This document shows positions 21,014-29,149 of a DNA stretch of 64,000 nucleotides, piece by piece. Position 1 is the first letter of the stretch. Every line of letters starts with the position of its first letter. This DNA comes from Photobacterium rosenbergii (lineage in GTDB: Bacteria > Pseudomonadota > Gammaproteobacteria > Enterobacterales > Vibrionaceae), in NCBI RefSeq assembly GCF_003026455.1, contig NZ_PYMB01000003.1:434001-498000 (forward strand). The letters are read 5' to 3'. The translations under genes and the position numbers were made by a program. The notes beneath the pieces were generated by a model. The model searched no databases. It saw only the letters and a program-made list of their open reading frames with translations, and was not told the origin of the DNA.

Positions 21014-21029
21014 GCTGAATGGTTTCAGC
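21014..21029. promoter_or_regulatory. FruR-type operator, fruR-proximal
   Basis: GCTGAATGGTTTCAGC is the exact reverse complement of the site at 20992-21007. Together they make a 38-base inverted repeat around TGACAT, able to bind two dimers on the same DNA face or to extrude a hairpin. Confidence 0.65.
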
Positions 21030-21093
21030 TAATATTGCAAATGTGCTCTGAAGATCATGAGTGTTTTTATGATCCGCCGCACAAAACAGTGGC

Positions 21094-21118
21094 TATATCC
21101 CTAGGTAATCGGGATATA
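21094..21118. repeat. Inverted repeat upstream of fruR
   Basis: TATATCCC (21094-21101) and GGGATATA (21111-21118) are exact inverted arms around a nine-base spacer, 95 bases before the fruR start. It could be a binding site unrelated to FruR or a hairpin in the fruR leader. Confidence 0.5.
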
Positions 21119-21212
21119 ACGCGCATATTATTCACCGAGCCTGCCTCTTTCTGTTCTAGGTGTGAACCAGTAGAATGAAGGCGCCCGCTAACTGTAACCA
21201 ACAAGAATCAGA

Positions 21213-22211
21213 ATGAAGCTAGATGAAATAGCAAAGCTTGCCGGCGTATCGCGCACCACTGCCAGTTACGTGATCAACGGCAAAGCGCAGAAATACCGGA
21301 TCAGCGAAAAGACCCAGCAAAAAGTCATGGCTGTTGTTAATGAACACAACTATCGGCCCGACCACGCTGCTACATCCTTGCGCGCAGGAAGCAGCCGTTC
21401 ATTTGGTTTGATCATTCCTGATCTAGAAAACAGCAGTTACGCCAAGTTAGCAAAACTGCTTGAAAGCAATGTCCGCAAAGCAGGCTATCAACTGATCATC
21501 TCGTGTTCTGATGATGATGCTGACACAGAAATGAAGGTGGCAGAAACTTTGCTTAGCCGCCGTATCGATGCCCTGATTGTGGCCAGTGCCCTACCCACCG
21601 AAAACGATTTCTATCAACGGATTCAAAATGGCGGTGTACCCGTTATCGCGATTGACCGTGCGATGAATGATGAAATGTTTGCCAGTGTGATCAGTGAAGA
21701 TCTCGATGGTGCCTTTGATCTTACCCTGAGCTTGTTGGAAAAAGGGGTCGAGAGCATCGGTCTAGTTGGTGCGGTCCCTGATCTAGGTGTATCCAAAGAG
21801 CGTGAACAAGGCTTTCTGTCTGCTATCCGCTCGTACAGCAGCCAAAAGCAGGTAGCGGAAGCCAATACCTTGATTGCCAATGGCGATCACTTCAGCCAAC
21901 AACAAGGGCAGCAGCAAGTACAAAGCTGGATTGATAAAGGGTGTATGCCAGAGGCAATTCTTGCCACCTCTTATACCCTGTTTGAAGGCGTTCTTGACTG
22001 TTTGCTAGCTAACCCTGAGCTCATGCAAAAGACTCACTTAGCCACCTTTGGTGATAATCGCCTGCTAGATTTCTTACCAATTAAAATCCAATCACTCCCT
22101 CAGCAATTTGAACTGATTGCCGATAACGCACTGGAACTGGCCCTTAACGCGATTGCTGGCCGCTATCGTACCGGTGTGGAAGTGATCCCTCGAAAAATTA
22201 AGCGCCGATAG
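21213..22211 (+). CDS. fruR: LacI-family fructose repressor FruR
   Basis: The 332-residue product begins MKLDEIAKLAGVSRTTASYV, the Cra/FruR helix-turn-helix, followed by hinge RPDHAATSLRAGSSRS and a periplasmic-binding-protein-like effector domain (FGLIIPDLENSSYAKLAKLL). In relatives the effector is fructose 1-phosphate. It is divergent from fruBKA and should repress it through the palindromes between them. In Vibrio this gene is linked to fru and acts more locally than E. coli Cra; which applies here cannot be decided from sequence. Confidence 0.92.
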   Translation: MKLDEIAKLAGVSRTTASYVINGKAQKYRISEKTQQKVMAVVNEHNYRPDHAATSLRAGSSRSFGLIIPDLENSSYAKLAKLLESNVRKAGYQLIISCSDDDADTEMKVAETLLSRRIDALIVASALPTENDFYQRIQNGGVPVIAIDRAMNDEMFASVISEDLDGAFDLTLSLLEKGVESIGLVGAVPDLGVSKEREQGFLSAIRSYSSQKQVAEANTLIANGDHFSQQQGQQQVQSWIDKGCMPEAILATSYTLFEGVLDCLLANPELMQKTHLATFGDNRLLDFLPIKIQSLPQQFELIADNALELALNAIAGRYRTGVEVIPRKIKRR

Positions 22212-22234
22212 TCCTTCGCAGTCCCATAAACAAA

Positions 22235-22262
22235 AGCCCAAGCTGTTTTGCTTGGGCTTTCT
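22235..22262 (+). terminator. Terminator of fruR
   Basis: AGCCCAAGC (22235-22243) pairs with GCTTGGGCT (22250-22258), followed by TTCTGTT. The flanking A-run on the other side could also serve the leftward GTPase gene ending at 22287. Confidence 0.75.
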
Positions 22263-22286
22263 GTTATTGGCTTAGTCAATGTCGCG

Positions 22287-23843
22287 TCATGATGTATAGC
22301 GTTTCACCGCAACCTTGCCAAGGCGATACAAGCGCTTCGCCTGTTGGGTTAATGCCTCGCTTTTGTGCTCTAACCTCCGGCGGTTAAGCTGGGTATTCAC
22401 ACCCTCTTGAAAAGCAGCCAATAGCGCCTCAGCAAGGCTATCCATATTGTAAGGCTGCTCATCCGGCGGCATAGCGACAACGACAGCATCATCCGGCTTT
22501 AGCTGCTGTGAATTAAACGTCAATGCCGCTTTGATTGTTTTGCCTTTTGCAGATTGCGCGTTGTCTAAATCATAAGGGGGTTGCCACTCCTTAACAGGCG
22601 TTAGACGATCCACCTGATTGAGCACCATAATGATCTTCGGCTTCTTTCGGCTACGGTTCTCTTCCTGCACGTAATACTCATCGAGTTGTTGACGCAAAAT
22701 CGCATCACTCTTTCTCGCAGGCTGGTTGGCCTTAAGTACCCAAAGCACAATATCACTTTGCGCCATCTGTTTGACCAACAGCTTGTTTGTTGAATCACTC
22801 CCATCGATACCCGGCAAATCCACCAGATGAATAATATCAATGCCATCGACATAACAGCGGTGAAGGACAATGTTTTCGGTTGAGGGAATAGCACTGACCT
22901 CTGCGACGATATTGCCAACAAAGGTATTTACCAGCGACGATTTACCCGCACTGACCTGACCAACGATAGCAACCCGAAGCGGTTCCAACTCCTCGGCAAA
23001 CTCACTATCCGCTTCACTACTCTTCAACTCGCCTTCAGCCGCTTTGTAGCGGCCACTGTATAAGTCGATTGCCACAGACAAGACTTCCTGAAGCAGTACT
23101 TTTTTCAATGTAAACTGTACTTCCTCATTTACCTCATCAAATAAACGACCGAGTAATTGCCCCCTCGCCTCAGCAATCAAGCCTGCAGGTGTCACCGCCC
23201 GGAACACCCGGTACACATCGTAAACCTTTTTCGCAGCCCCTAGTTTATCTTTATGCTGATAGCCTTGCTGGAAGTGCGACAGTTTCAAAGTCTCTGCAAA
23301 TGGCACATGGTTAAGTAGAAAGTGGCGGTAGCGGTGACTGACTTTCTCCAGCATCAGAAGAAATTCTGGTGCAGTAAATGACAGGGCTTTCGTATCACGC
23401 TCTGGATAATACTGGCTGGCAACCTCCATAGACAACGCAAGGGCATGATCCCTGAGAGCCGTCCAGCTATCATCTTTAGAAAGGTAACCTCCTATCTCGG
23501 GGTTCAAAGTATCCCAAACTTTGCGGTCAAACTCCCCCCATTCACCAGATGGACCGACTTCATAGTCGCCTTCAAGTTGCCCTGCTTCACCAGCAGCACT
23601 TCGCCGAGTTTCACCGGAAGCGTTTCGCCGAATGTGCCTAAACCAAATAGCCCCCGCAACAACCATAAATGATGACAAAGCAATAAGCGCAGACAAGAAC
23701 AACCAATGGTCATCCTCGATGATCTTCACCAGGCCCCAGCCCGCCAATACCAACACAGGTATGATCATCGAAGCCAAAAATAAAGGGACGAAGCCTGCCG
23801 AGAAACGGCCCATCAGGCTGACACTACTGATTGTCTTTTTCAT
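22287..23843 (-). CDS. Membrane-anchored GTPase of the dynamin-like/Era-like superfamily
   Basis: The 518-residue product has two N-terminal membrane helices (about 18-40 and 47-67), a 200-residue helical region, then a G domain: G1 GQVSAGKSS at 295-303, G3 DLPG at 342-345, G4 NQVD at 409-412. All key GTP-binding motifs are intact. The architecture (two helices, helical bundle, G domain) suggests a cytoplasmic GTPase anchored to the inner membrane, possibly sensing or remodelling it. Its start overlaps the upstream GTPase gene by 20 bases, so the two are probably made together. No specific name is recognised. Confidence 0.8.
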   Translation of the reverse strand: MKKTISSVSLMGRFSAGFVPLFLASMIIPVLVLAGWGLVKIIEDDHWLFLSALIALSSFMVVAGAIWFRHIRRNASGETRRSAAGEAGQLEGDYEVGPSGEWGEFDRKVWDTLNPEIGGYLSKDDSWTALRDHALALSMEVASQYYPERDTKALSFTAPEFLLMLEKVSHRYRHFLLNHVPFAETLKLSHFQQGYQHKDKLGAAKKVYDVYRVFRAVTPAGLIAEARGQLLGRLFDEVNEEVQFTLKKVLLQEVLSVAIDLYSGRYKAAEGELKSSEADSEFAEELEPLRVAIVGQVSAGKSSLVNTFVGNIVAEVSAIPSTENIVLHRCYVDGIDIIHLVDLPGIDGSDSTNKLLVKQMAQSDIVLWVLKANQPARKSDAILRQQLDEYYVQEENRSRKKPKIIMVLNQVDRLTPVKEWQPPYDLDNAQSAKGKTIKAALTFNSQQLKPDDAVVVAMPPDEQPYNMDSLAEALLAAFQEGVNTQLNRRRLEHKSEALTQQAKRLYRLGKVAVKRYTS

Positions 23844-24957
23844 GGCTTTCCTTTGCCTGCTTCAAAGCTTGCTCGAAGATATGACGAATATCTGTTTCAT
23901 TAACCGGCTCTCCCCGGCTGATGTGATAGAGGTACTTGCATCCAGCCCTACCAATGGCGTAAGTCATACCAAAACTGATAGCGACAGCAACGGCACTTCC
24001 GACTGTTTGCCCATAAACCGGAATAAACTTCGCCAATTGGCGAACCCCAAGTTTAGTGGCATATTTCAACGCAAAGCTACTGCCCAACAAACCGGCAAAT
24101 TCGGTGAACCGCTTTCGATTCCACTCTACCCCATATTGCCGGGCCAAGCTGTGCAGCATCTTGCCCTGAATAGCAGGAACAGACACTAATCCGACACCGG
24201 GCAACGCATCTGAAGCGGCAGCACTGCCCGCATACCACATAATCTCTTGTTGTAGTTTGAGAAAGTTATTGTGTTCCGCATCACCATGCTGTTTGGCTTG
24301 CTGCATTAACTGAATGATTGGCAGCAGCTCAGCCAATTGTGTGTTTAATGCCGATAGCCCAAACAGCTCATTATTATATCCTGCAACGCTATCAGCCGAT
24401 TCTTCATGGAAATCGACATGAACCGACATCAAAGTGGTTCCCCAGACTTTTTCCACTTGATCCTGATTATAACGAATAGCCTGAAGTCGCTGCTCAGGGT
24501 CGATAATGGACAAACAAGCCGTATGAACCAGCAGCACACTGTCTATCCGGCCATCTTTTCGGATCTTCTTGAGTGCCGCTAACACATCACTTTGCTCTGG
24601 CTCTTCAGCTTTCATGACAATAACCAAAGCATGGCTTTGAGCCTGGCAAGCTTCAATGTCATCAGATGGGTCGTAGTCTGCTTCTGACAGTCCACGGGTA
24701 TCTAGGAAACGTAACACCGGGTTTTCTTCAGGAAACGCGTATTCGACAGCCGTCTGGGTGCAAGGCTGAAAACCATTGCCTACCTCGACAAGTTCGTTGC
24801 CAGTAACGGTTGCAACAAGGGTCGACTTACCAGCTCCCGTTTTGCCCAACAGCCACAAGGTAGGTAGGGATGACTCCCACTCCTGATTTGCAGCTTGAAG
24901 CGCAGGGTCCTTATCTGGGTTGATATACTGGTATATGTTTTTGAAAAATCGCTGCAT
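23824..24957 (-). CDS. GTPase with C-terminal DUF697/YcjF-like membrane domain
   Basis: The 377-residue product has an N-terminal G domain: G1 GKTGAGKS at 38-45, a CTQT switch region at 66-69, G3 DTRG at 86-89. The usual G4 NKxD is replaced by LLVHTACLS at 142-150, so guanine specificity may be relaxed. Residues 235-355 resemble the hydrophobic helical DUF697 domain of YcjF-type proteins (DALPGVGLVSVPAIQGKML, FIPVYGQTVGSAVAVAISFG). It is transcribed first in a two-gene unit with the GTPase at 22287-23843. The partners may form a heteromeric membrane complex; this is inference from the overlap. Confidence 0.8.
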   Translation of the reverse strand: MQRFFKNIYQYINPDKDPALQAANQEWESSLPTLWLLGKTGAGKSTLVATVTGNELVEVGNGFQPCTQTAVEYAFPEENPVLRFLDTRGLSEADYDPSDDIEACQAQSHALVIVMKAEEPEQSDVLAALKKIRKDGRIDSVLLVHTACLSIIDPEQRLQAIRYNQDQVEKVWGTTLMSVHVDFHEESADSVAGYNNELFGLSALNTQLAELLPIIQLMQQAKQHGDAEHNNFLKLQQEIMWYAGSAAASDALPGVGLVSVPAIQGKMLHSLARQYGVEWNRKRFTEFAGLLGSSFALKYATKLGVRQLAKFIPVYGQTVGSAVAVAISFGMTYAIGRAGCKYLYHISRGEPVNETDIRHIFEQALKQAKESHEKDNQ

Positions 24958-25097
24958 GCCTATGGTGTAGCCTATTGATTTTTATATTCACGGATATAAA
25001 GGTGACAATACCATATTCAACTGAATATTTAGGGGCAATTAACAAAAAGTGTTGAGAAATAGGTCAGTCAGCCCTCGTGGTCTGAGGGCTAAAAGGG

Positions 25098-26048
25098 TCA
25101 ACTTAAAAACAAATCCCGCTGCAAAGAGGCTCCTGGCTTGCAGGCATAGTCGGAAAAGTCTGTAATACCTTGGTGTTGCAACACCTCCTCATCAATAAAG
25201 AACCTGCCTGTGCACTCTTTAGCGTCTCTAGTGATAATCTCATAGCATGCATCAGCCATGATGGTTGGATGACGGGAGTGCTCCATGATTGTCTTGCCAT
25301 TCTTCATATGGGAAATAGCTGCGGTGGCAATGGTGGTTTTCGGCCACAACGAATTGGCAGCAATACCATACTCTTTCAGTTCGTTGGCGAACGTCATAGT
25401 CATCATCGACATGGCATATTTTGAGCTGGTGTAAGCGCCATAGTTTTTGAACCACTGCGGACTTAAATCAATTGGTGGTGACAGGGTCACGATGTGCGGG
25501 TTGGAGGATTGACGTAAATAGGATAAGCAAGCCTGAGTGAGTAGGTAGGTGCCGCGTACGTTGATAGAAAACATCAGGTCGAAACGCTTGCTGGGGGTAT
25601 TTTCCATGTTCTGCAAATGAATACTGCTGGCATTGTTGATGACAATATCGATACCACCCGTTTGCTCGACAACCTGATCTACCGCATGTTGAATAGCAGC
25701 CTCATCGCGGATATCCAATACAACAGGGATCGCCTTCCCCTTTCCCTCCTGATTGATTTCATCTGCTGCCGTATAGATAGTTCCGGGTAGTGTGGGATGA
25801 GGTTCTGTCGTTTTCGCGGCGATAATCACTGTTGCCCCTTCTTGTGCACAGCGCTTGGCTATCGCAAAACCTATCCCCCTTGAGCCTCCGCTGATAAAAA
25901 CGGTCTTGCCTGTTAAGGAGCTTGACTGCTCAGTGAGTGGTTCACTGTTATTCTCTTCACCCGCCTTTACCTTAGGCATAGAGATAGTGTTTACCATCAC
26001 TTCCAATTGGTTTATTGCCCTTCTTGCTTTATCAAAAAAATTACCCAT
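25098..26048 (-). CDS. Short-chain dehydrogenase, HSDL2-like
   Basis: Classical SDR domain from about residue 45: cofactor motif GGSRGIGFAIAKR, NNASSIHL, and catalytic YTSSK. The AKTTEPHPTLPGTIYTAADEI stretch and the LWPKTTIATAA segment are typical of HSDL2-like SDR proteins, whose substrates are thought to be lipid-derived. About 45 residues with MGNFFDKARRAINQLE precede the SDR fold, an unusual extension that may be a membrane-associating helix. ATG 26048 (316 residues) is preferred over 26081 because AAAGGATTGAAGGTA lies directly before it. Single-gene unit. Confidence 0.8.
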   Translation of the reverse strand: MGNFFDKARRAINQLEVMVNTISMPKVKAGEENNSEPLTEQSSSLTGKTVFISGGSRGIGFAIAKRCAQEGATVIIAAKTTEPHPTLPGTIYTAADEINQEGKGKAIPVVLDIRDEAAIQHAVDQVVEQTGGIDIVINNASSIHLQNMENTPSKRFDLMFSINVRGTYLLTQACLSYLRQSSNPHIVTLSPPIDLSPQWFKNYGAYTSSKYAMSMMTMTFANELKEYGIAANSLWPKTTIATAAISHMKNGKTIMEHSRHPTIMADACYEIITRDAKECTGRFFIDEEVLQHQGITDFSDYACKPGASLQRDLFLS

Positions 26049-26116
26049 TACCTTCAATCCTTTAGGCTTATGTTCAATCAAGTATAGAGTAATTATTCAA
26101 CTTGCAAGCAAAGAAA

Positions 26117-26157
26117 AGCTGGAACCTAAATGCCTCGTGGCATTCAGCATTCCAGCT
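26117..26157 (-). terminator. Terminator of the FUSC efflux operon
   Basis: AGCTGGAA and TTCCAGCT (26117-26124, 26150-26157) with inner arms AATGCC/GGCATT form a long stem. On the minus strand it is followed by TTTCTTT, ending the leftward operon that begins at 33140. Confidence 0.75.
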
Positions 26158-26180
26158 CTTTAATATTACCGTTGTATCAG

Positions 26181-27326
26181 TTATTCAGCATCAGGTTGAG
26201 CAGCCGAGGGAGCACCAGTGTCATCCTTACTGACGACTTCTGACGTACCTACTTCCTCCTGTGGCATCTTCATCCAAGTGGTGAATAACTCGTACCAAAT
26301 TGCAAGGATAACGGCGCCAAGGAACAGTCCGATAATACCAGCGGAGATCATCCCACCAATGGCACCGATCAATATAACCGGCATCGGGATCTCCACACCC
26401 CGCCCCATCAGCATCGGTTTCAAGATATTGTCTGATAGCCCAGCTAGCAGCACCCACACGGTGAATATCGTCGCAGGGGTCGTGTCCATATATGAGAACA
26501 CATAGATGATAACAGGCAATACGATTAGCAAAGCTGGCAGTTGGGCAATGGCAAGAATGAATACGACAAAGGTGATAAGCCCTGCTGCCGGGATCTTAAA
26601 TACAAACATGGCGGCACCAATCAAAATTGACTGGATAAACGCAACACCGACCACACCGAGCAATACACTACGGATAGTCGCTGCAATTAATCCCGCCCAC
26701 TCTTCCCCGTGCTTGCCCACTACACGAACAGAAACTTGCTTCACGGCAGTAGCCATTGACTCAGAGTGAGCCATAAAACCGGCGGCGATCAACAACGAGA
26801 TAATGAACATAACCACGGTTGCCAAACCACTCCCTAACGCGCCAGCAAACGCCGATACAGCAGCCTTGACCTCTTCTGAGTACTTCATCAACGCGGATTC
26901 CATATTGGTGGCAAACAAAGCCCAGGTGCTATGTAGCTTTTCACCCACCATGGGAATTTCAGCCACTCTCGCTGGCGGCCCCGGTAGCTTGACAGTTTCG
27001 CTCTGAAGGAAGTTAGTCAGAGCAACCACACCATCAAAAACGGAGCCCATCACAATGACCAGCGGTACGACTAAAATAGCAATACCAATCAATGCTAGGA
27101 CAGTAGCAGACAGCCCTCGCCGCCCTTTCATCACCCCTTCTAGCTTCAATGTCAGTGGCATCAAAGCTACCGCAATGATTGCGCCCCACAGAACCGGGAT
27201 AACAAATGGTTTGATAATGTCGTACGTCCATACCAGCAGAATGACTAACAAGCCAATCCGGATAAATGACTCCAACATATTATTGACAAATATCTTGCTC
27301 TTGTACTTTTCAAGTTGTTTATCCAT
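26181..27326 (-). CDS. AI-2E family transporter (YdiK/PerM type)
   Basis: The 381-residue protein has about eight membrane helices, with the paired N-terminal helices (LVILLVWTYDIIKPFVIPVLWG, LSATVLALIGIAILVVPLVIV), a soluble loop, and the C-terminal DNILKPMLMGRGVEIPMPVILIGAIGG segment characteristic of the AI-2E/UPF0118 family. Members export small molecules such as autoinducer-2 or act in Na+/H+ exchange; substrate cannot be told here. It overlaps the channel gene upstream by eight bases and is the last gene of the operon. Confidence 0.88.
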   Translation of the reverse strand: MDKQLEKYKSKIFVNNMLESFIRIGLLVILLVWTYDIIKPFVIPVLWGAIIAVALMPLTLKLEGVMKGRRGLSATVLALIGIAILVVPLVIVMGSVFDGVVALTNFLQSETVKLPGPPARVAEIPMVGEKLHSTWALFATNMESALMKYSEEVKAAVSAFAGALGSGLATVVMFIISLLIAAGFMAHSESMATAVKQVSVRVVGKHGEEWAGLIAATIRSVLLGVVGVAFIQSILIGAAMFVFKIPAAGLITFVVFILAIAQLPALLIVLPVIIYVFSYMDTTPATIFTVWVLLAGLSDNILKPMLMGRGVEIPMPVILIGAIGGMISAGIIGLFLGAVILAIWYELFTTWMKMPQEEVGTSEVVSKDDTGAPSAAQPDAE

Positions 27327-27990
27327 CGTTGTTTTCCTGACTGTTTTGGCTGGCGCCGACCAGGCTGGCTACAACAATTGCCATATAGAACACACCAGCA
27401 ATCGCTTCCAAATACACAATGACCTGAGCAACGGGAGAGATTGGGCTCATATCGCCGTAGCCCAATGTGGTTAAGGTGACAAAACTGAAATAAGCAGCAT
27501 TGGAGAAGTTATCTCCCCAGTCCTTAGCTTCCAAACCGGTGAAGGACTCAGGGGAAAATTCCAATATCAACAGATAAGCGATAGCCCACATCAAACCGAG
27601 CAATAAGAACAGCGCCAATGAGCCTACAACCTTATTGTTATCAATCGTCCCGGTGAACAATATTTGCCGCATGATCGATTTGAACGTGCCGAAAAAGAAA
27701 GTCAGCATCAATACCAACATAGCGACATCGACTTGCTTGAACGCAAAGAGCTCCTTAATCACTATCAGCCCTACCCACGCGAAAACAAGGCTTATCAGAA
27801 ACCGGTACCACCCCGAATCAAACCGCAAACTGACCAGGCAGACGACAAACGTCAACAAGGTGATCCCTTGCATGATCTTGTCCAACCAAGTGATATGGAG
27901 CACTTGATCCAATGAGGAGCTCACCAGCAAAATAATCAATGCGATGGTGAGGTAGTAAAAGTTATTTTGTTCAGTGATTTTCTTACCCAT
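27319..27990 (-). CDS. Two-pore-helix K+ channel-like protein
   Basis: This 223-residue membrane protein has about four N-terminal helices, then a pore unit of the Ion_trans_2 type: helix at 122-143, pore loop with selectivity filter TTLGYGD at 174-180, and a final helix to about 210. TxGYGD is the K+ selectivity signature. No RCK or cyclic-nucleotide domain follows, so gating is unknown. It is cotranscribed with efflux genes and overlaps the AI-2E transporter gene. GGGGAA precedes ATG 27990. Confidence 0.85.
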   Translation of the reverse strand: MGKKITEQNNFYYLTIALIILLVSSSLDQVLHITWLDKIMQGITLLTFVVCLVSLRFDSGWYRFLISLVFAWVGLIVIKELFAFKQVDVAMLVLMLTFFFGTFKSIMRQILFTGTIDNNKVVGSLALFLLLGLMWAIAYLLILEFSPESFTGLEAKDWGDNFSNAAYFSFVTLTTLGYGDMSPISPVAQVIVYLEAIAGVFYMAIVVASLVGASQNSQENNDG

Positions 27991-28022
27991 TTCCCCATCC
28001 CGCCACGTAATGAAATATCAAG

Positions 28023-28931
28023 TTATTGAGTTTGTTCTGATTCTGAGCTTTGCTGCTCTTCCATCACCATAATCGACGCCGTCATACCAAAGCGTAAACT
28101 CACGCCGTCAGGTAAAGAGGCCAAAGTGATTTTCACCGGAATACGCTGGGCGAGCCGGATCCACTGGAAAACCGGGTTAACGCTCGGCAGTAAGTTATAG
28201 CCCACCGCACCATTTTGTGGGGCGATACCCCACCCGACAGAATCAACCACAGCTTCGATGGGTTGCTCTGGATAAGCCATCAAGGTCACCTTGGCTTCAT
28301 CCCCTATTTTGATATTGGCCAGTTGGTTCTCCCTGAAATAACCAAAGACCCAGAAGCTATTAACATCCACCAGCGCCAGCAACGGTTGGTTGGCTACCGC
28401 TTGGGTCCCTTCACGAATATCCAGGTTGGAAACATAACCATCTACCGAGGCAAAGACTTGGGTAAATTCCATATTCAATTTAGCGGCTTCCAATTTTTGC
28501 TCAGACACCTTTATCTGGATCAACGACTCCTCATAGGAAATCTGGCGGCGGGTAATGTCTTTCAGCGACACCGCCCCCCTGTCTTTGCGTTGAATATCGA
28601 GCAATCTGTCCAGTTCTATCTTCTTGCCTTTGGAGCTTATTTTGGCCCGCTCTAATGATGATTCGGCCTGTGATAGCGTGTTCTCATAGGTCGTTGGATC
28701 AATCTGAAATAGCAGCTCGCCTTTGCGAACAAACTGGTTATCAACCACCGCCACATAAACCACCGGTCCAGAAACCCGCGGGGCAACTTTGATAATATTT
28801 GCCCTGACCTGTCCATTGCGGGTCCAAGGGTTATCAAAATACTCTTGGTATTTTTGGTAACCAAAGTAAATGGCTCCACCAATGATGATGAGGTTAAGCG
28901 CAATCACGAATAGCTTTTTTATACTCTTCAT
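28023..28931 (-). CDS. HlyD/AaeA-family membrane fusion protein
   Basis: The roughly 302-residue adaptor has one N-terminal membrane anchor (KKLFVIALNLIIIGGAIYFG), a lipoyl-like half (VRANIIKVAPRVSGPVVYVAV), a short coiled coil and the matching half VDGYVSNLDIREGTQAVANQPLLALVD. This is the AaeA/EmrA layout, linking an inner-membrane pump to an outer-membrane channel. ATG 28931 is chosen over GTG 28937 because AGGTG directly precedes it. It lies after DUF1656 and an outer-membrane factor, and its pump is the FUSC protein at 30810. Confidence 0.9.
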   Translation of the reverse strand: MKSIKKLFVIALNLIIIGGAIYFGYQKYQEYFDNPWTRNGQVRANIIKVAPRVSGPVVYVAVVDNQFVRKGELLFQIDPTTYENTLSQAESSLERAKISSKGKKIELDRLLDIQRKDRGAVSLKDITRRQISYEESLIQIKVSEQKLEAAKLNMEFTQVFASVDGYVSNLDIREGTQAVANQPLLALVDVNSFWVFGYFRENQLANIKIGDEAKVTLMAYPEQPIEAVVDSVGWGIAPQNGAVGYNLLPSVNPVFQWIRLAQRIPVKITLASLPDGVSLRFGMTASIMVMEEQQSSESEQTQ

Positions 28932-28939
28932 TGGCACAC

Positions 28940-29149
28940 CTAAAACTGGATAAAGTAAGCATCTATCGCCACGGAATAGAGCACCGTAATAGCAATGAAT
29001 GTCATCGATGGATACGCAATCAACCTTGATAAGCGGGTCTTATTCAAAATCACCACAGTTATCCAAGTCGCTATTACTGACAAGATGATGACAAGCAAAA
29101 AGGGTGAGTAGTACACGTCTCCCCAGGACAGTTCGTGTGGTACTTCCAT
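28940..29149 (-). CDS. DUF1656 small membrane protein (AaeX-like)
   Basis: The 69-residue product has two membrane helices (YYSPFLLVIILSVIATWITV and a second ending IDAYFIQF) with an ELSWGDVYYSPF start typical of DUF1656/AaeX. These proteins regularly accompany HlyD and FUSC genes in aae-type aromatic acid efflux operons; their role is unknown. It starts right after the outer-membrane factor stop (TAA-ATG). Confidence 0.88.
   Translation of the reverse strand: MEVPHELSWGDVYYSPFLLVIILSVIATWITVVILNKTRLSRLIAYPSMTFIAITVLYSVAIDAYFIQF

Noticed and set aside
21048..21071. CRP site AAATGTGC...GATCATGA upstream of fruR
   Set aside because: The half-site spacing is two bases too long and the second half is poor, so it is not supported.
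25070..25090. Terminator of the SDR gene
   Set aside because: AGCCCTC/GAGGGCT forms a stem but no T-tract follows on the minus strand.
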